A stretch of DNA of 64,000 nt from Budorcas taxicolor (Eukaryota > Chordata > Mammalia > Artiodactyla > Bovidae), in the NCBI RefSeq assembly GCF_023091745.1, contig NC_068915.1:48108001-48172000 (forward strand), read 5' to 3'. How positions within the stretch are numbered: position 1 is the stretch's first letter; each line of letters opens with the position of its first letter. The notes beneath the pieces are model-generated. The model was not told the origin of the DNA, did not search any database, and worked only from the letters and a program-made list of their open reading frames with translations. Made by a program: the position numbers and the translations under genes. Of this stretch, positions 11,372 through 22,830 are shown piece by piece.

Positions 11372-11680
11372 AGCTCAGCTGGTAAAGAATCCACTTGCAG
11401 ACTCAGGTTCAATTCCTGGGTCAGGAAGATCCCCTGGAGAAGGGGTAGGAAACCCACTCCAGTATTCTTGGGCTTCCCTTGTGGGTCAGATGGTAAAGAA
11501 TACACCTGCAATAAGGGAGACCTGGGTTCAGTCTCTGAGTTGGGAAGATCCGCTGGAGGAGGGCATGGTAACCCACTCCAGTATTCAAGCCTGGAGAATC
11601 CCCCTGGACAGAGGACGGTGGTGGGCCATAATCCATGGAGGGGCAAAGAGTCGGACACGACTAAGCACAGCACACAGCAC
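11372..11680 (+). mobile_element. Dimeric Bov-tA SINE
   Basis: The first tRNA unit (agctcagctggtaaagaatc, then caggttcaattcctgggtc) and a short BovA piece end in cagtattcttgggcttccc. There a second tRNA unit begins and is followed by a fuller BovA body ending gagtcggacacgactaagca. No clear target duplication was found. Confidence 0.88.
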
Positions 11681-11689
11681 TATGAAAGG

Positions 11690-13704
11690 CAATGTATTGG
11701 CTCCTAGTGATTCACAGATGAGTTAGAGAGATGTGGTCCTGTTTGCATTGATTCTTAGAGTGAAGTAAAGTTTTTAAAAAAGCAAGTCATTACTCCAAGT
11801 ATGCAGTTTGCAGTTTAGGAAGTATAAAGACACATTTAGGTCAGGAAACCTCTCTTTGTGTGTTTCTAAATATTCACAAGTCCAGAAGACATTCATGTGC
11901 AGATTTTCTCTCAGCACTGTCAAAGAGAACCAGTGAGTCTTATTTTAATATCTAGGAAGATCCTAGATACTCATTTTCCTTTGATGCCTTGCTCACTTGA
12001 ACACTCTCCTCAATGAACTCGTTTCACTGGTTTTTGCCATCTGAGCCAGAAAAAGTTTTCCTGCACACTCATTGTCTTTATATGAGCAACGCCCAAAAGG
12101 AATCATAACATAAATAACCACCAGTGTAATTTCTTTATGTCCTCATAATATATTGTCATAAAGGATCATGTTCTTTGGTCATTTCCCTTCTTGCATATAA
12201 CTCTGCTTTGGAAAACAACACACTTAAATAATTTCACTTGGAATTTGCCTAACACTGAGGGCAATAATGATCTGTTGTTTCTAAGAATAACAGCTGGAAA
12301 AGGGTTAAAAAAAAATCCTAGTGTTCTAGCATTTAACTGTTTTTTGAAAAGGAGTCTTCCCTTTAACTTTAATTAAACATTTAATAGATATTTCCGACAG
12401 AAAATATATTTTCCAACTGAATTTAAACTACTTGCTCCAAAGAAAGCACTGAGGGTGTCTAGCAGGATGGGTCGGATCTTCCAGAGAGTTCTATCTGTCT
12501 CCTTCCTTTTCAGAGTAATTACTGACCTGTTATTAACGCTCCAGGGAAAAATCCTTTTGGTGATTTACATTTCCAGATCACTCCTTTGTGTGTGACTACA
12601 CTAAATACAGGATTTATTCTTTGTTCTGAATGTGTAGGAATAGATGCTTCAGCTTAATTCTTTGTTGCATTTGGAGCATTAACAAATGAGATGCTGGTTC
12701 CTGCACAGATAGAGGCTGTCCCTCAGCTGCAGGATCTTTTACATGCCTTGGGGAATGTAACTTGAGAGTCTCTTTGAGCTCAGTTAAGTTGAATGGAGAA
12801 GGTGCAGATTTTTACCTTCTGACCCAAGTTTCTTCTTCTTAAAGACCTAAGGTCTTTCAGTCTTTCTCAGCGAGCACTGTTCTCAGGTTCTCTAGTTTCT
12901 GTCAACTCATTAAATGCTGATTTAGATTTTTATGGCAACATTTGTCTCAGAGGAGAGTTACAGTAAAGCTCATCACTAAATCTTATAATTTTTTAGTGCA
13001 GTGTGTAATTTATGGTTCCATTAAAAAATCAAATCCACCATATAAATTGTCTTAAGACTGTGAAGATGCATCATGCAGTTAGCTTTTCTTGTAGCATCAT
13101 TTATAAAGACAGGATATGACTTAATGCTTGAAGAATATATTTTATTTAGAGCACAACAATGCATTGATGGATTTGTAAATTATCTCAAATGAGAGTATCT
13201 CAGAAGAATAGTAGCACACATAATGACCTATGTCCACATGCAATGGTACCAGGACTATTCTGGAAACATGACAGATTTTCAGGGAAGATCATTGAAAAAA
13301 AATTTTTTTCTACTTAGCTTGAATTGGATCAATTACTATGTGAAAAATCTTTCATACTCTGGGTCTAATTTACATTTTGTTTCTTAAATCAAATTACAAA
13401 GCAAAATTCTTTCTTATGAGTATTGTATCCCAGTTCTACTAAGGGACCAATTATTTCATCTTTAGACAAACACATTGTTTTCATGGTTATGCATTAATTT
13501 GCCATTATTATCCCATGCTCAATCCATCCTTTAAATTATTGTTAAAGTCAGTCATATAAAGTAAAATATGATTGTGAACTGGTTTGTTGAAGTATGAATG
13601 TCCACTGCATATAGGATAAAGCTTAAGCTTTTTAAACAAAATAAACAATAACCTTTGTTAATTGATATCATTATTCTCCCTCAAATCAAAATTCATCATG
13701 GTAT
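11690..13704. other. 2-kb repeat-poor unique block
   Basis: No transposable element is recognised. Around 12420-12800 the text is less AT-rich, contains gagtaattactgacctg and tattaacgctccaggg, and has the look of constrained noncoding DNA. That is an impression, not proof. No exon signature was found. Confidence 0.45.
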
Positions 13705-14226
13705 CAGTTCAGTTCAGTTCAGTTCAGTCACTCACTCGTGTCTGACTCTTTCTGACCCCATGAATGACAGCACACCAGGCTTCCCTGTCCATCACCATCT
13801 CCCGGAGATCACTCAGACTCGCGTCCATCGAGTCAGTGATGCCATCCAGCCATCTAATCCACTGTCGTCCCCTTCTCCTCCTGCCCCCAATCCCTCCCAG
13901 CATCAGAGTCTTTTCCAATGAGTCAACTCTTTGCATGAGGTGGCCAAAGTACTGGAGTTTCAGCTTTAGCATCATTCCTTCCAAAGAAATCCCAGGGTTG
14001 ATCTCCTTCAGAATGGACTGGTTTGATCTTGTAGTCCAAGGGACTCTCAAGAGTCTTCTCCAACACCACAGTTCAAAAGCATCAATTCTTTGGTGCTCAG
14101 CCTTCTTCACAGTCCAACTCTCACATCCATACATGACCACAGGAAAAACCATAGCCTTGACTAGATGGACCTTAGTCAGCAAAGTAATGTCTCTGCTTTT
14201 GAATATGCTATCTAGGTTGGTCATAT
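13705..14226 (-). mobile_element. BovB LINE, 5'-truncated
   Basis: It begins with repeated cagtt units and runs through the C-terminal RT-ORF region. The minus-strand frame 13724-14248 (174 codons) is uninterrupted and contains VVMYGCESWTVKKAEHQRID and LKLQYFGHLMQRVDSLEKT. It lacks the RT catalytic core and endonuclease. No clean target duplication was found. Confidence 0.95.
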
Positions 14227-14339
14227 GTACTTTATACTCTGACAACATTATTTTGTGTCTTAACTCATTATTTCATGTATCTTTTTTTTTCCCCCATGAA
14301 GACTTATTATATGTCAATTCTTGTGAAATTATTGTGCTC

Positions 14340-14540
14340 TGCATTGGTTGATCAAAACTGGACCTGGTCTCTGACCCTATGATTCTTACAGTCTGGTAGA
14401 GGGAGAGATATTAATCAAATAACCACATAAATACATATAAAATTTTACTGTGACAGTTGACATAAATGAGAAAAATATGGTGACATTTATACCTATTAGA
14501 GAGGAATTTGATCAAGTCAGAGAAATCAAAGAAATCTTTC
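14340..14540 (-). mobile_element. L2-type ancient LINE fragment
   Basis: The words ctctgaccctatgattctta, cagtctggtagaggg and aaataaccacataaat follow antisense L2 3'-end order. It is old and diverged. Confidence 0.45.
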
Positions 14541-16110
14541 CAAGGGAAAAATTTTGGAGAAAATGTCTAAAGCATATGGACACTTTCTTTGCAAGAAGGA
14601 AAGGGGAAGAACATTATAAACAGAATGAGCATCATCCATTTTCTTCCAGGCTTCCATTGATTTACTTGATTTTTCTGTTGTCTGAAGTTGCTTTTCCTTT
14701 GCCACCTTCTGCACTTTCATTGATTCCAAATTGACATCCTCTAGAAAATTGTCCTTCCTCTTATCAGACCAATAAACTTTCTTGGTGGTTCTCCCAAAAT
14801 AGCACATTATCCACATTATATAGTTTCTGTATTGAGTGGAAGAGAAAGAGAGAGAGAAAGAGGAGAGTTGAAGAGGGGAGGGAAGGAGAGACGGTAGTAA
14901 TGCTGCTCCCCAGACATTCTTTGTGTTCTATTAAAAATCTACCCACTTGTTAAGGTCAAGTTAAAAAAAAAAAATCTAACTTTCTTTATAAAATCATTCT
15001 AGGTTTTCTGAACCAGATCTATTTCTTCTTACTTGAAACTCCAAGAATTTAGACTTACTTTATGGGTTTCCACCATTCTTCTTTATGACTTTTTTCCCCC
15101 CTCATCACTAAGTGATTTCAAAATCCTTGTGGCATGATCCAGATTTACTCATCATTTAATTCAGCATTTTACATATTTTTATTGACTTCATGAGGTAAAT
15201 TAACATTAAAATTATTTCTATTTATCTGCTAGTGTTTTCTCTGCATTTTAGACTGCTTTTTGTAAAAATCTCTAAGCTTTTTATTGATCTCAAAAACATT
15301 TTCATATCCATTTGAAGTGAAACTATGAATACAAACTGTAAGAGTCACAGGAAATATTATTCAATTCAGGATTAGAGTGACCAGATATCATGTTTTCTTT
15401 TTAGGTTAAGTCATCATATTCAATAATTTCAGGAAATTGTTTAATTTAATAATTAAATTAGGAAATAATTTAAGCTTCAATAGTTTAAGGAAATTGCTAT
15501 TAAAGACTTGAAAAAAAAATTGTAGTTGTCAGGAGCAAGAGGAATGAAGAGTGTCAAATTAGTTCCCTCAAATTGTATCCTGGTATAACTATGATTTCAA
15601 TTATTTTCCCCATAATGCGAACTTACACTTTCCCCTATTGTCTGCCATATCCTACACACTCACACTGATAGTAAGATTTTGAAATGAATCCTTGTCAACT
15701 TAACATTTCAGCAGGTCAGAGAAATTAGAATCATTGGCAAACTATAATCATATTCTCTTTCTTCTGGATCATTTATAGAAATATTAAAAAGATAAAACTT
15801 CCACCTAAGAACCAATTTCAATTCTTAAGCAATTTGTGGCACAGAAATTTGTGCAACATTCCTTAAAGCAATAACTGATTCCCTCTGACCACATTTGTAT
15901 ACAACTCTTTAAGGAATTACTTCAAGTAGTCACCATTAAGGAAAATGTTCTGTCTGAAAGATACTTTCATTAAGAGTCTTTTCCAAGCTGAGAATTAGGT
16001 GAGTCTCTCATCTTCAACCAACGCACCTACTTCTGCTCTACAGCGTTTACTTAAAACTAAATAATTGCTTGATAAAGTATCTTTTTTATCTTCCTGAAAT
16101 GGGTGGTGGT
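14541..16110. other. Unassigned AT-rich DNA
   Basis: No repeat family or gene is recognised. It includes a purine run (gagaaagagagagag type) at 14838-14890 and scattered A/T homopolymers. The overlapping 94-96 codon frames at 14450-14816 have no domains. Confidence 0.45.
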
Positions 16111-16328
16111 GTTGTTCAGTTGCTAAATCATGTCTGATTCTTTTGTGACCCTGTGAACTGTAGCCCACCAGGCTGCCCTGTCCATGGGATTCTCCAGGCA
16201 AGAATACTGGAGTGGGCTACCAGGCCCTCCTCCAGGAAATTTCTTGACCCATGGATTGAACACCCACTTCTTACTTCTCCTGCTTTGGCAGGTGTGTTCT
16301 TTGCCACTAGTGCCACCTGGGAAGCTCC
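16111..16328 (-). mobile_element. Bov-tA SINE
   Basis: It reads antisense from gttgttcagttgctaaatca through the BovA body (ggcaagaatactggagtggg) to a degraded tRNA head (gccacctgggaagctcc). The divergence suggests an older insertion. No clean target duplication was found. Confidence 0.9.
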
Positions 16329-16664
16329 AGTCTTTTCATAAATTTTGCTCCTAGTAAACTAGCGTTAGTTTTGTTCTCTATCTTAATATAGAACTCTTTG
16401 TCAAGTGTTGAAAGCAACCATCTCAATAGATATCTCAAAGCTCCTTCTGTTGTTTTAAATACATCAATATCAATAATTTCTTAAAGGAATATTCTGATTT
16501 GTCACAATTCCTTATCAACAGTTATACATGTAATTAAATACAAATTTTCAGGCATGATCAAACATGTGAGACCTTGGTGCTCCTGTTGTGAATTGTGTCT
16601 ATGAAGACAATCTAAGATTTTATTAACTTGAGGAAAAATCAATTCAGTTATCCAGTAATATTAA

Positions 16665-16800
16665 TAGAGATTCTACATTAGTCACTGTATTAAGTGTGAA
16701 GTTAAAAGATGATTAAGCATGACTCTTGCTCTCACTTATACAGTAGAATTAATAAGTGGATGTAAATGAAAGCCAACACAGGAGAAGAGAAGAATGATTT
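16665..16800 (-). mobile_element. L2-type ancient LINE fragment
   Basis: The order cattagtcactgtattaagt, gatgattaagcatgactctt and gctctcacttatacagt follows the antisense L2 3' end. It is short and diverged. Confidence 0.4.
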
Positions 16801-17059
16801 TACTGAAAATTGGAAAAAGATTAAGGATTTAACATCTGATCTAAATTTTCAGAAGAAAAATGTCAAGTCAATAATGGGATAATTTTATCCATTGTTCTCC
16901 CCAAACCCAACATCAAGTTTCTGATAGCAAAAGAAAGAAGAATGTCCAAAGGTGTAGAAAGACAGTAAATGTGTATTGCAAAATATTTTTTTTTTTCTAG
17001 GAATATGCCCAAACCATCTCTGATGTATGATCAGCTAATTATTCATTATGGTAAGCATT

Positions 17060-17205
17060 ACCCATTATGTATAATCCTCAAAAGTTCTCTGTAAGGCATA
17101 TTAATTTCAACTCCACTGTATAACTGAGGAAAATTTAATTCATCAAAGTATGTGAGAGTCAGAATTTGATCCAGGCAACTATTAAACTAAAATTGATACC
17201 TTTTT
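17060..17205 (-). mobile_element. MIR SINE fragment
   Basis: The words tataactgaggaaaatttaa and gtgagagtcagaatttgatc match the antisense MIR core ('gatgaggaaactgaggc ... gccaggattcgaac' type). It is an old mammalian tRNA-derived SINE. Confidence 0.65.
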
Positions 17206-17284
17206 TATACAATGTTTTCATGAAATTATCATATTAATATTTATTTAAAGTAAACTTTAGCTCTATGTTCAAAGGAATGGTCTA

Positions 17285-17467
17285 GATCAATATTTATCAA
17301 CCTGCCTGTACTTTGGAATCACCCTGAGAAGCTTTACAATATAGTGAGTTGTGGTTCACACCTTTAAGGTGGCTTGATTTAAAGCACTATGTAGCGAGGC
17401 TTGCACATCAGGATTTCTGAACCTTCTCATGTGATCCGAACGTGCAGCCAAGTTTAACCACTGGTAT
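17285..17467. mobile_element. hAT-Charlie MITE, MER20-like
   Basis: It opens like caatatttatcaacctg...ctttggaatcaccctgag and closes gtgcagccaagtttaaccactg, giving degenerate terminal inverted repeats of the MER5/MER20 kind. The exact subfamily is not certain. The flanking octamers gtctagat and gtataaag agree at only 5 of 8 positions. Confidence 0.55.
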
Positions 17468-17625
17468 AAAGAACAAAAGGAAATAAGACATAGGAATCTC
17501 ACTCTGTTTTGCATCTAGGGTTTAACAGACTCATAATAAAAAATTAAAAGTATGATATCAAAGTCAGGGACCAAATCTCCTTAAAAGGGCTCATCATACA
17601 TCACTGCCAACATTAAAATCTACAC

Positions 17626-17935
17626 TTTTTTTTTTTTTTTTTGCATGGCTATTTACTAAGCAAAGTTTAATTAAATGGAGAGGACATAGACACTGCCATG
17701 TGATGATTTCTCTTTTGAGCCTTGGAGGAGTTGCCTTTTCCCTCCAAAAATGTAATGATTGACTGGAACAAATGTGAGAAGGAAGTGAAAGTAGAGACAA
17801 TAGTTTCTTTCTTTCCTCTCTGTTCTTCTCAGCTATGTTGACCAATCCTGTTCTCCCCGCACCCATGTTCTGCATATGGAGGACAAGGATCTGTCTTCTA
17901 AGCATCTTCATAAGCACTTCAGTTCTGTTCAATAG
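17626..17935 (-). pseudogene. Possible processed retrocopy 3' end (identity unknown)
   Basis: On the minus strand the text ends with an ATTAAA hexamer (about 17669-17674), a short spacer and then 17 A (17626-17642). That is the layout of a reverse-transcribed mRNA 3' end. Upstream is a 112-codon frame (17594-17932) without a recognisable domain. No target duplication or source gene was found. It could also be an unrecognised SINE/LINE end or a chance A-tract. Confidence 0.3.
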
Positions 17936-18189
17936 TTTCTATCACACCCTCTCTGTAGCTCCTTTGTAGAAGCTGGTTTTGAAAACAGGGAGATCATTAT
18001 CTCCAGAAGTCTGAAATAGCAAGCCATTGTATTTTCCATCTAAATTAAAAGGTAGGGGAACATAGACAAATACACGAATGTAAAACGTTGTTGGTAAGGA
18101 ACTTAGCAATGAAATAAAGTCAGACTTGGAGATCAGTACACATTTTTTATCATGGATAGAGTAATGTGTAAAATTCCTTGAGGGAGTGC

Positions 18190-18325
18190 CTGCTGCTGCT
18201 GCTGCTAAGTCACTTCAGTCGTGTCTGACTCTGTGCGACCCCGTAGACGGCAGCCCACCAGGCTCCCCCGTCCCTGGGATTCTCCAGGCAAGAACACTGG
18301 AGTGGGTTGCCATTTCTTTCTCCAG
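18190..18325 (-). mobile_element. BOV-A2 single monomer with (GCT)5
   Basis: Five tgc units are followed by taagtcacttcagtcgtgtc, the 3' end of BOV-A2 in antisense, then one BovA monomer to tttctttctccag. The second monomer is missing (5'-truncated). The CAG/GCT run is the usual 3' tail of BOV-A2. Confidence 0.9.
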
Positions 18326-18865
18326 AGTGAGTGACTAAAAGCCATTTAAATTGTTACTAAAGAGAAAAACAGGGCTTGGATTAAAATGAGCCAGTTTTAT
18401 TCTCAGAGCAGTGTCATACTTCACTAGGATAGAGTTTCAGAATATGTTCTTTAAATGTATTAAAATGTATGATACTCTATTGTATATTAAATGATATTCA
18501 TAGTCTCATATAAATTCCTATAATAAACTACAATAATGATAAAGTTTAATGTATTTCCTCTTTTCCCTGAAGATGCTATTTCCACAAAAAAATAATTCAA
18601 GCCTTTTCTAAGGTGCAGAGACCATTTTTAAATATTTAGTAGAAAGTGTCACTTCTTTTTGAGTCAGATAAAAGTAAGACATTTCTTTAGTCCTTTAAAG
18701 ATAAAAGAAGCAATATCAGTGGCATCATTTTCTCTCATAGAAGAGTATTTTCAAATTATCAAAATGGAAAGAAAAAAACCTTTCTTCTCTAACTGAACTT
18801 AGCCTGCTGATCCCCAAAACAATGTTAATCATGTGCATTTTTAATTTTGTAAAGTCTCTATAAGT
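18326..18865. other. Unassigned AT-rich DNA
   Basis: No repeat family or gene is recognised. Confidence 0.45.
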
Positions 18866-19072
18866 AAAGTAAGTAAAGTCACTCAGTCGTGTCCAACTCT
18901 TTGTGACCCCGTGGACTGCAGCCCACCGGGCTCCTCAGTCCATGGGATTCTCCAGGCAAGAATACTGGAGTGGGTTGCCATTTCCTTCTTCAGGGGATCT
19001 TCCCGACCCAGGGATCGAACCTGGGTCTTCCATATTGGAGGCTACGCTTTAACCTCTGAGCCACCGATGGAG
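18866..19072 (-). mobile_element. Bov-tA2 SINE
   Basis: It reads antisense from the aagtaaagtcactcagtcgt tail, through BovA, to a tRNA head with ggatcgaacctgggtcttcc and aacctctgagccaccgatgg. It is close to consensus, so relatively young. No clean target duplication was found. Confidence 0.92.
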
Positions 19073-19925
19073 GACTGAGTGGTCTAATTTACTGAGAAAT
19101 ACCTTCATCTCTTTAAGCATCACATATCCATTGAAAATATTTAACAAAATAGAATTCAAAACCCATGTTTGGGGTACAGTGTAGAGAATGCAAGCTCATT
19201 TGGGGGTTCAAGATTCCCTCCATGTTACTGACAGATATAGACTGAGATCTTTAACATGAACCATGGAGTTTCCTAAGCAGAAGAGTGACACTAATTTATT
19301 TATATCTCAAAAGACCATGCTATTATATTGGTGGGTAACAGCTTGAAGAAAGACTAGTATGAAAACAAGAATTTCTGTTAGAATGGTTTCAAACTTCCAA
19401 GGACGCTGACCTCTAACAATCTTGTTAATTTTCCACATTACATGATTAATTATTTTTGTAAATATTTCTGTAGAAAGTGTCCCCAATCCTCTCAGCATTC
19501 TTGATGTTAAACAACCTCAACCTGTGGAATTTTTATTGCAAGGGGATAATCCAGTGGGGTATAGTGGAAATATATTTTGAATATTAAATATTAAGATACT
19601 TTTTATGTATGTGAAGTTATCTTCCCAAATTGGGACTTATCCAGCCATATACTCCCTTGGACACAAAAAGATAGCTTGTAGGTTGTTTCTGGGAATCAGA
19701 TACAAATAAGATATATTTTATTATAAGAAGATAGGTTCAATAACAGCTCACAAGAAATACAGTCACATCTGGAGGTCATCTTAGAAGAAGAACAGGCACA
19801 TTTCCAGCTATAGGATCTAGAAAGAGAAGTACCAGTCATATACTGGACCAAGTTCCATAAGGAACTATCCATGGAATAACTGTGAAAGGAACTCTAAGGA
19901 GGAGGTAGGCTGCAGAGAAGTTATA
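19073..19925. other. Unassigned AT-rich DNA
   Basis: No repeat family or gene is recognised; the 63-codon frame at 19307-19498 has no features. Confidence 0.45.
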
Positions 19926-20085
19926 AGTTAATAATTCATTCAACACATAAGTAGTCCCCTATACGTGTCTGGCCCTGAGCTGGTTGTTGAGTATACAGAA
20001 ATGGAAGATAAGGAAATGATGTTTTTGGAACTCATATCAACAAAGGAAGCTCTCAATCTTATTTCCTAAGAGAATTATTAATATC
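19926..20085 (-). mobile_element. L2-type ancient LINE fragment
   Basis: The order aattcattcaacacataag, gtctggccctgagctgg and ggaactcatatcaac follows the antisense L2 3' terminus. Confidence 0.5.
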
Positions 20086-20430
20086 AGATCTAAGAGACAT
20101 TGTGTACCCAGATACTATAAATATTCTTCCTGCTATAGAAACATAAGTCCTGGAAAAATCTTTTTTTAAAAATGTAATACATCTAAATGGAGGACTATTT
20201 CTAAGTACAGAAGATGCATAGGACAAACTTTCTTCTTTGGATTCATTTCAAAGCGAAAGGAAGTGTTTTTTTAAGAGTATAAAATGGCAAGAAAATGAGA
20301 GACGGGAAGATGGGAAAGTAGCAACATTGTAAGTATGTGTATGTATGTACATTGTTAAAAAAGATTGCACCTATGGGGCTGAACAGGCAAAGAAGACCTC
20401 ATTCAAGCTTACTGTAAAAGGGGAAAGAAT

Positions 20431-20703
20431 TTCTTTTTAATTGAAAGAAAATTGCTTTACAGAATTTGTTGTTTTCTGTCAAACATCATCATGAATCAGC
20501 CATAGGTATACATACATTCCCTATCTCTTGAACCTTCCTCCCATCTCCCTCCCCATCCCATCCCTCTAGGTTGTTACAGAACCCCTATTTGAATTCTCTG
20601 AGTCATATAGGAAATTCCCATTGGCTGTCTATTTTACATACGGACTTGTAAATTTGCATGTTACGCTCTCCATGCATCTCACCTTCACCCTCCTCTTCTC
20701 CAG
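20431..20703 (-). mobile_element. L1 3' UTR fragment (antisense)
   Basis: It reads ttgctttacagaatttgttg, then catgaatcagccataggtat, then cccatccctctaggttg, which is the ruminant L1 3' UTR in reverse. It is 5'-truncated at about 20703, where it nearly abuts a sense L1 3' end. Confidence 0.8.
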
Positions 20704-20716
20704 GGGAGAGACTTCT

Positions 20717-21131
20717 CATACAGAGTGAAGTGAGTCAGAAAGAGAAAAACAAATATCATATATGAATGCACATATGAAGATCTAGAAAAATGACATGGAT
20801 AATCTTAATTCCTAAGCACAAATAGAGACACAGATGTAGAGAACAAACATATGGATACCAAGGGGGCAAGTGTGGGTGGGAGGAATTGGGAGACTGGGAT
20901 TGATGTATATAAACTACTGATACTATGTATAAAATAGATAAGTAATGAGAACCTCTTGGATCACCCAGGAAACTCTCCTCAATGCTCTGTGATGACCTAA
21001 GTGGGAAGCAAAACCAAAAAAGAGGAAATATATGTATAGCTGATTCACTTTGCTATACATTTGAAACAAACAAAATATTGTAAAATAACTATATGCCAAC
21101 AAAAATTAATTAAACCTAAAATAAATAAAAT
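20717..21131 (+). mobile_element. L1 3' UTR fragment (sense)
   Basis: It runs from tacagagtgaagtgagtcag through gaggaattgggagactggga to gctgattcactttgctatac and an A-rich tail (aaaattaattaaacctaaaa). It resembles the 3' UTR type at 2834-3486 rather than the antisense one beside it, so the two fragments come from different subfamilies or events. Confidence 0.8.
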
Positions 21132-21854
21132 ACTTGCAAAATGAAACAAGAGAGACAGAGAAATGGATCTGAACATCTTTCTAAACAAAAGGCTGGAGAG
21201 TTTTTAAGCAGTGCTGTGAGCTCATACAAGTATGAAACATATTGGTGGGGAGGTAGGTCAATGTGATCAGGCCATTTGTGTTTGCTAAATCAGCACTTAC
21301 CATTCCCATCTTCACATAGAGACTGAAAGATAAAGACCCTACATCCTTCTAGGATTATATTTCAAAGAGATGGTCCCCAGGTCCCAGAGAAAAATATTCC
21401 TGGGTTATGAAACTAGCAAAAGGTTAGGAGAAGATTTGCATTTCAAAGGAGCAGTGAAAGGATTTACAATCGAAAATTTTCTAAAGTAAATGTTCTCAAA
21501 AAAGGGAGGTCAGGAAAAAACCAGTCTCAGAGTTAGTTAAACTGCAGAGAAAGTTAAGGACATGTTGATTAATATATGAGTGTGTGTTTTGTATTTGTTT
21601 TTTCATTTTGATACTAAAATGAGGCAAAGACAACTATAAAAAAGGAAACTAGAGTTCAACTTTATGAATCCAATAGAGGAAGAAGTCTTTGTTCAGTAAT
21701 TAGCAAACCAAGTTCAGCGTTATAGAAAAAAGGAAGGGATATGTGACAGAATGAATTCAATATGTGCTTTGAAATGAGAAGTTAAGGAAACAGTTTCTAA
21801 TGTTATAGAAATTACATGAAGGGTGTTTGAGATTGTGAGTAAATTGATGTTTGG
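21132..21854. other. Unassigned AT-rich DNA
   Basis: No repeat family or gene is recognised. Confidence 0.45.
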
Positions 21855-21992
21855 GACCTCAGTTTTTCCTCTGTAAAATAAAAGTAGGTTTGCATTCCTT
21901 AAATGGTTGAAACCAGAATTAATTTATGCATTTTATGTATAATATTTAACACAGTATCTGGTTTAAAAATGCCTCAGTAGATAGTTGTTAAT
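21855..21992 (+). mobile_element. MIR SINE fragment
   Basis: The words gacctcagtttttcctctgt, aaaataaaagtaggtttgc and aacacagtatctgg follow the sense MIR 3' half. Old and diverged. Confidence 0.6.
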
Positions 21993-22446
21993 TAGAATAT
22001 GACTTCTTGAAGAAAATCTGATGAGAAGAAACAAATACATATACTCAAATGTATGGGGATATGAGACAGTACAGTATATTTGGAGAATCACAAATTAATG
22101 TAGTTGTATAAGAGAGTAAAAACAAGTGAGGGGTCAACAGGAAAGGTGTATGAAAAGGTAAGACTGCATTTAACTGATGAAGGGTAGCATGTTCTGTACT
22201 TTGGAAATTATGCAATTTATCATGTGGGTGTTTAAGATATTCATATAGACATTTACATAAAAGGGTGGCACAGTGAGATCCCAATGTTAGAAAGACCTGT
22301 GACATTGCTCTGGAAAGTGAAGCAGCGCAGCTATAGATCCGAACAGTGGATTGAGCATTATAGGCAATCAGGGCAACTAACTGGTAGAATCTGCTGAATG
22401 TACTAATGAGTAGTGAGTGAAGCCATTAAAAACTATTACAGGTCTA

Positions 22447-22540
22447 GTAGGTGCCAGAATTATTGCAAGAGCTTAAGAATAGCATCAGAAATAAAATATA
22501 GACTCTTGTCCTTAAGACATTTACATTTGTGACTCCCTGT
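22447..22540 (-). mobile_element. L2-type ancient LINE fragment
   Basis: The order taggtgccagaattattgc, gactcttgtccttaagac and atttacatttgtgactccct follows antisense L2. Short; low confidence. Confidence 0.35.
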
Positions 22541-22769
22541 CTAGAAAAAGCTATAATTTGGGGGCAAGGCTTTATCCACATCTCAAAGTTGGAGTCAAGG
22601 AGTAGAAAGTGGGGGGAAATATTATGGTGCTTTCTAAAAATATATAATCTATTTTATATTTTCCTATACCATATGCTATTTCTGACCAATTCTCCTTTGC
22701 CTTATTCCCTTGGAAAAATAATTTTTGGAGCAGAGGGTGATATAAGGTAGAATATTGACAGCCCAGTAT

Positions 22770-22822
22770 GTGTTGTTCAGTTTCTAAGTCATGTGTGTCT
22801 GACTCTTTGCAGCCCCGTGGTC
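22770..22822 (-). mobile_element. 53-bp truncated Bov SINE with 8-bp TSD
   Basis: Only the BovA 3' end is present in antisense (ttgttcagtttctaagtcat to tttgcagccccgtggt). It is flanked by cccagtat at 22762-22769 and 22823-22830. The duplication shows it inserted at this size and was not cut down later. Confidence 0.8.
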
Positions 22823-22830
22823 CCCAGTAT

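Noticed and set aside
15436..15462. Palindromic run of aattta units
   Set aside because: AT-rich low-complexity text; such palindromes are expected at this composition.
18868..19072. tRNA-like heads considered as tRNA genes
   Set aside because: All are the tRNA-derived heads of Bov-tA SINEs joined to BovA bodies, not free tRNA genes.
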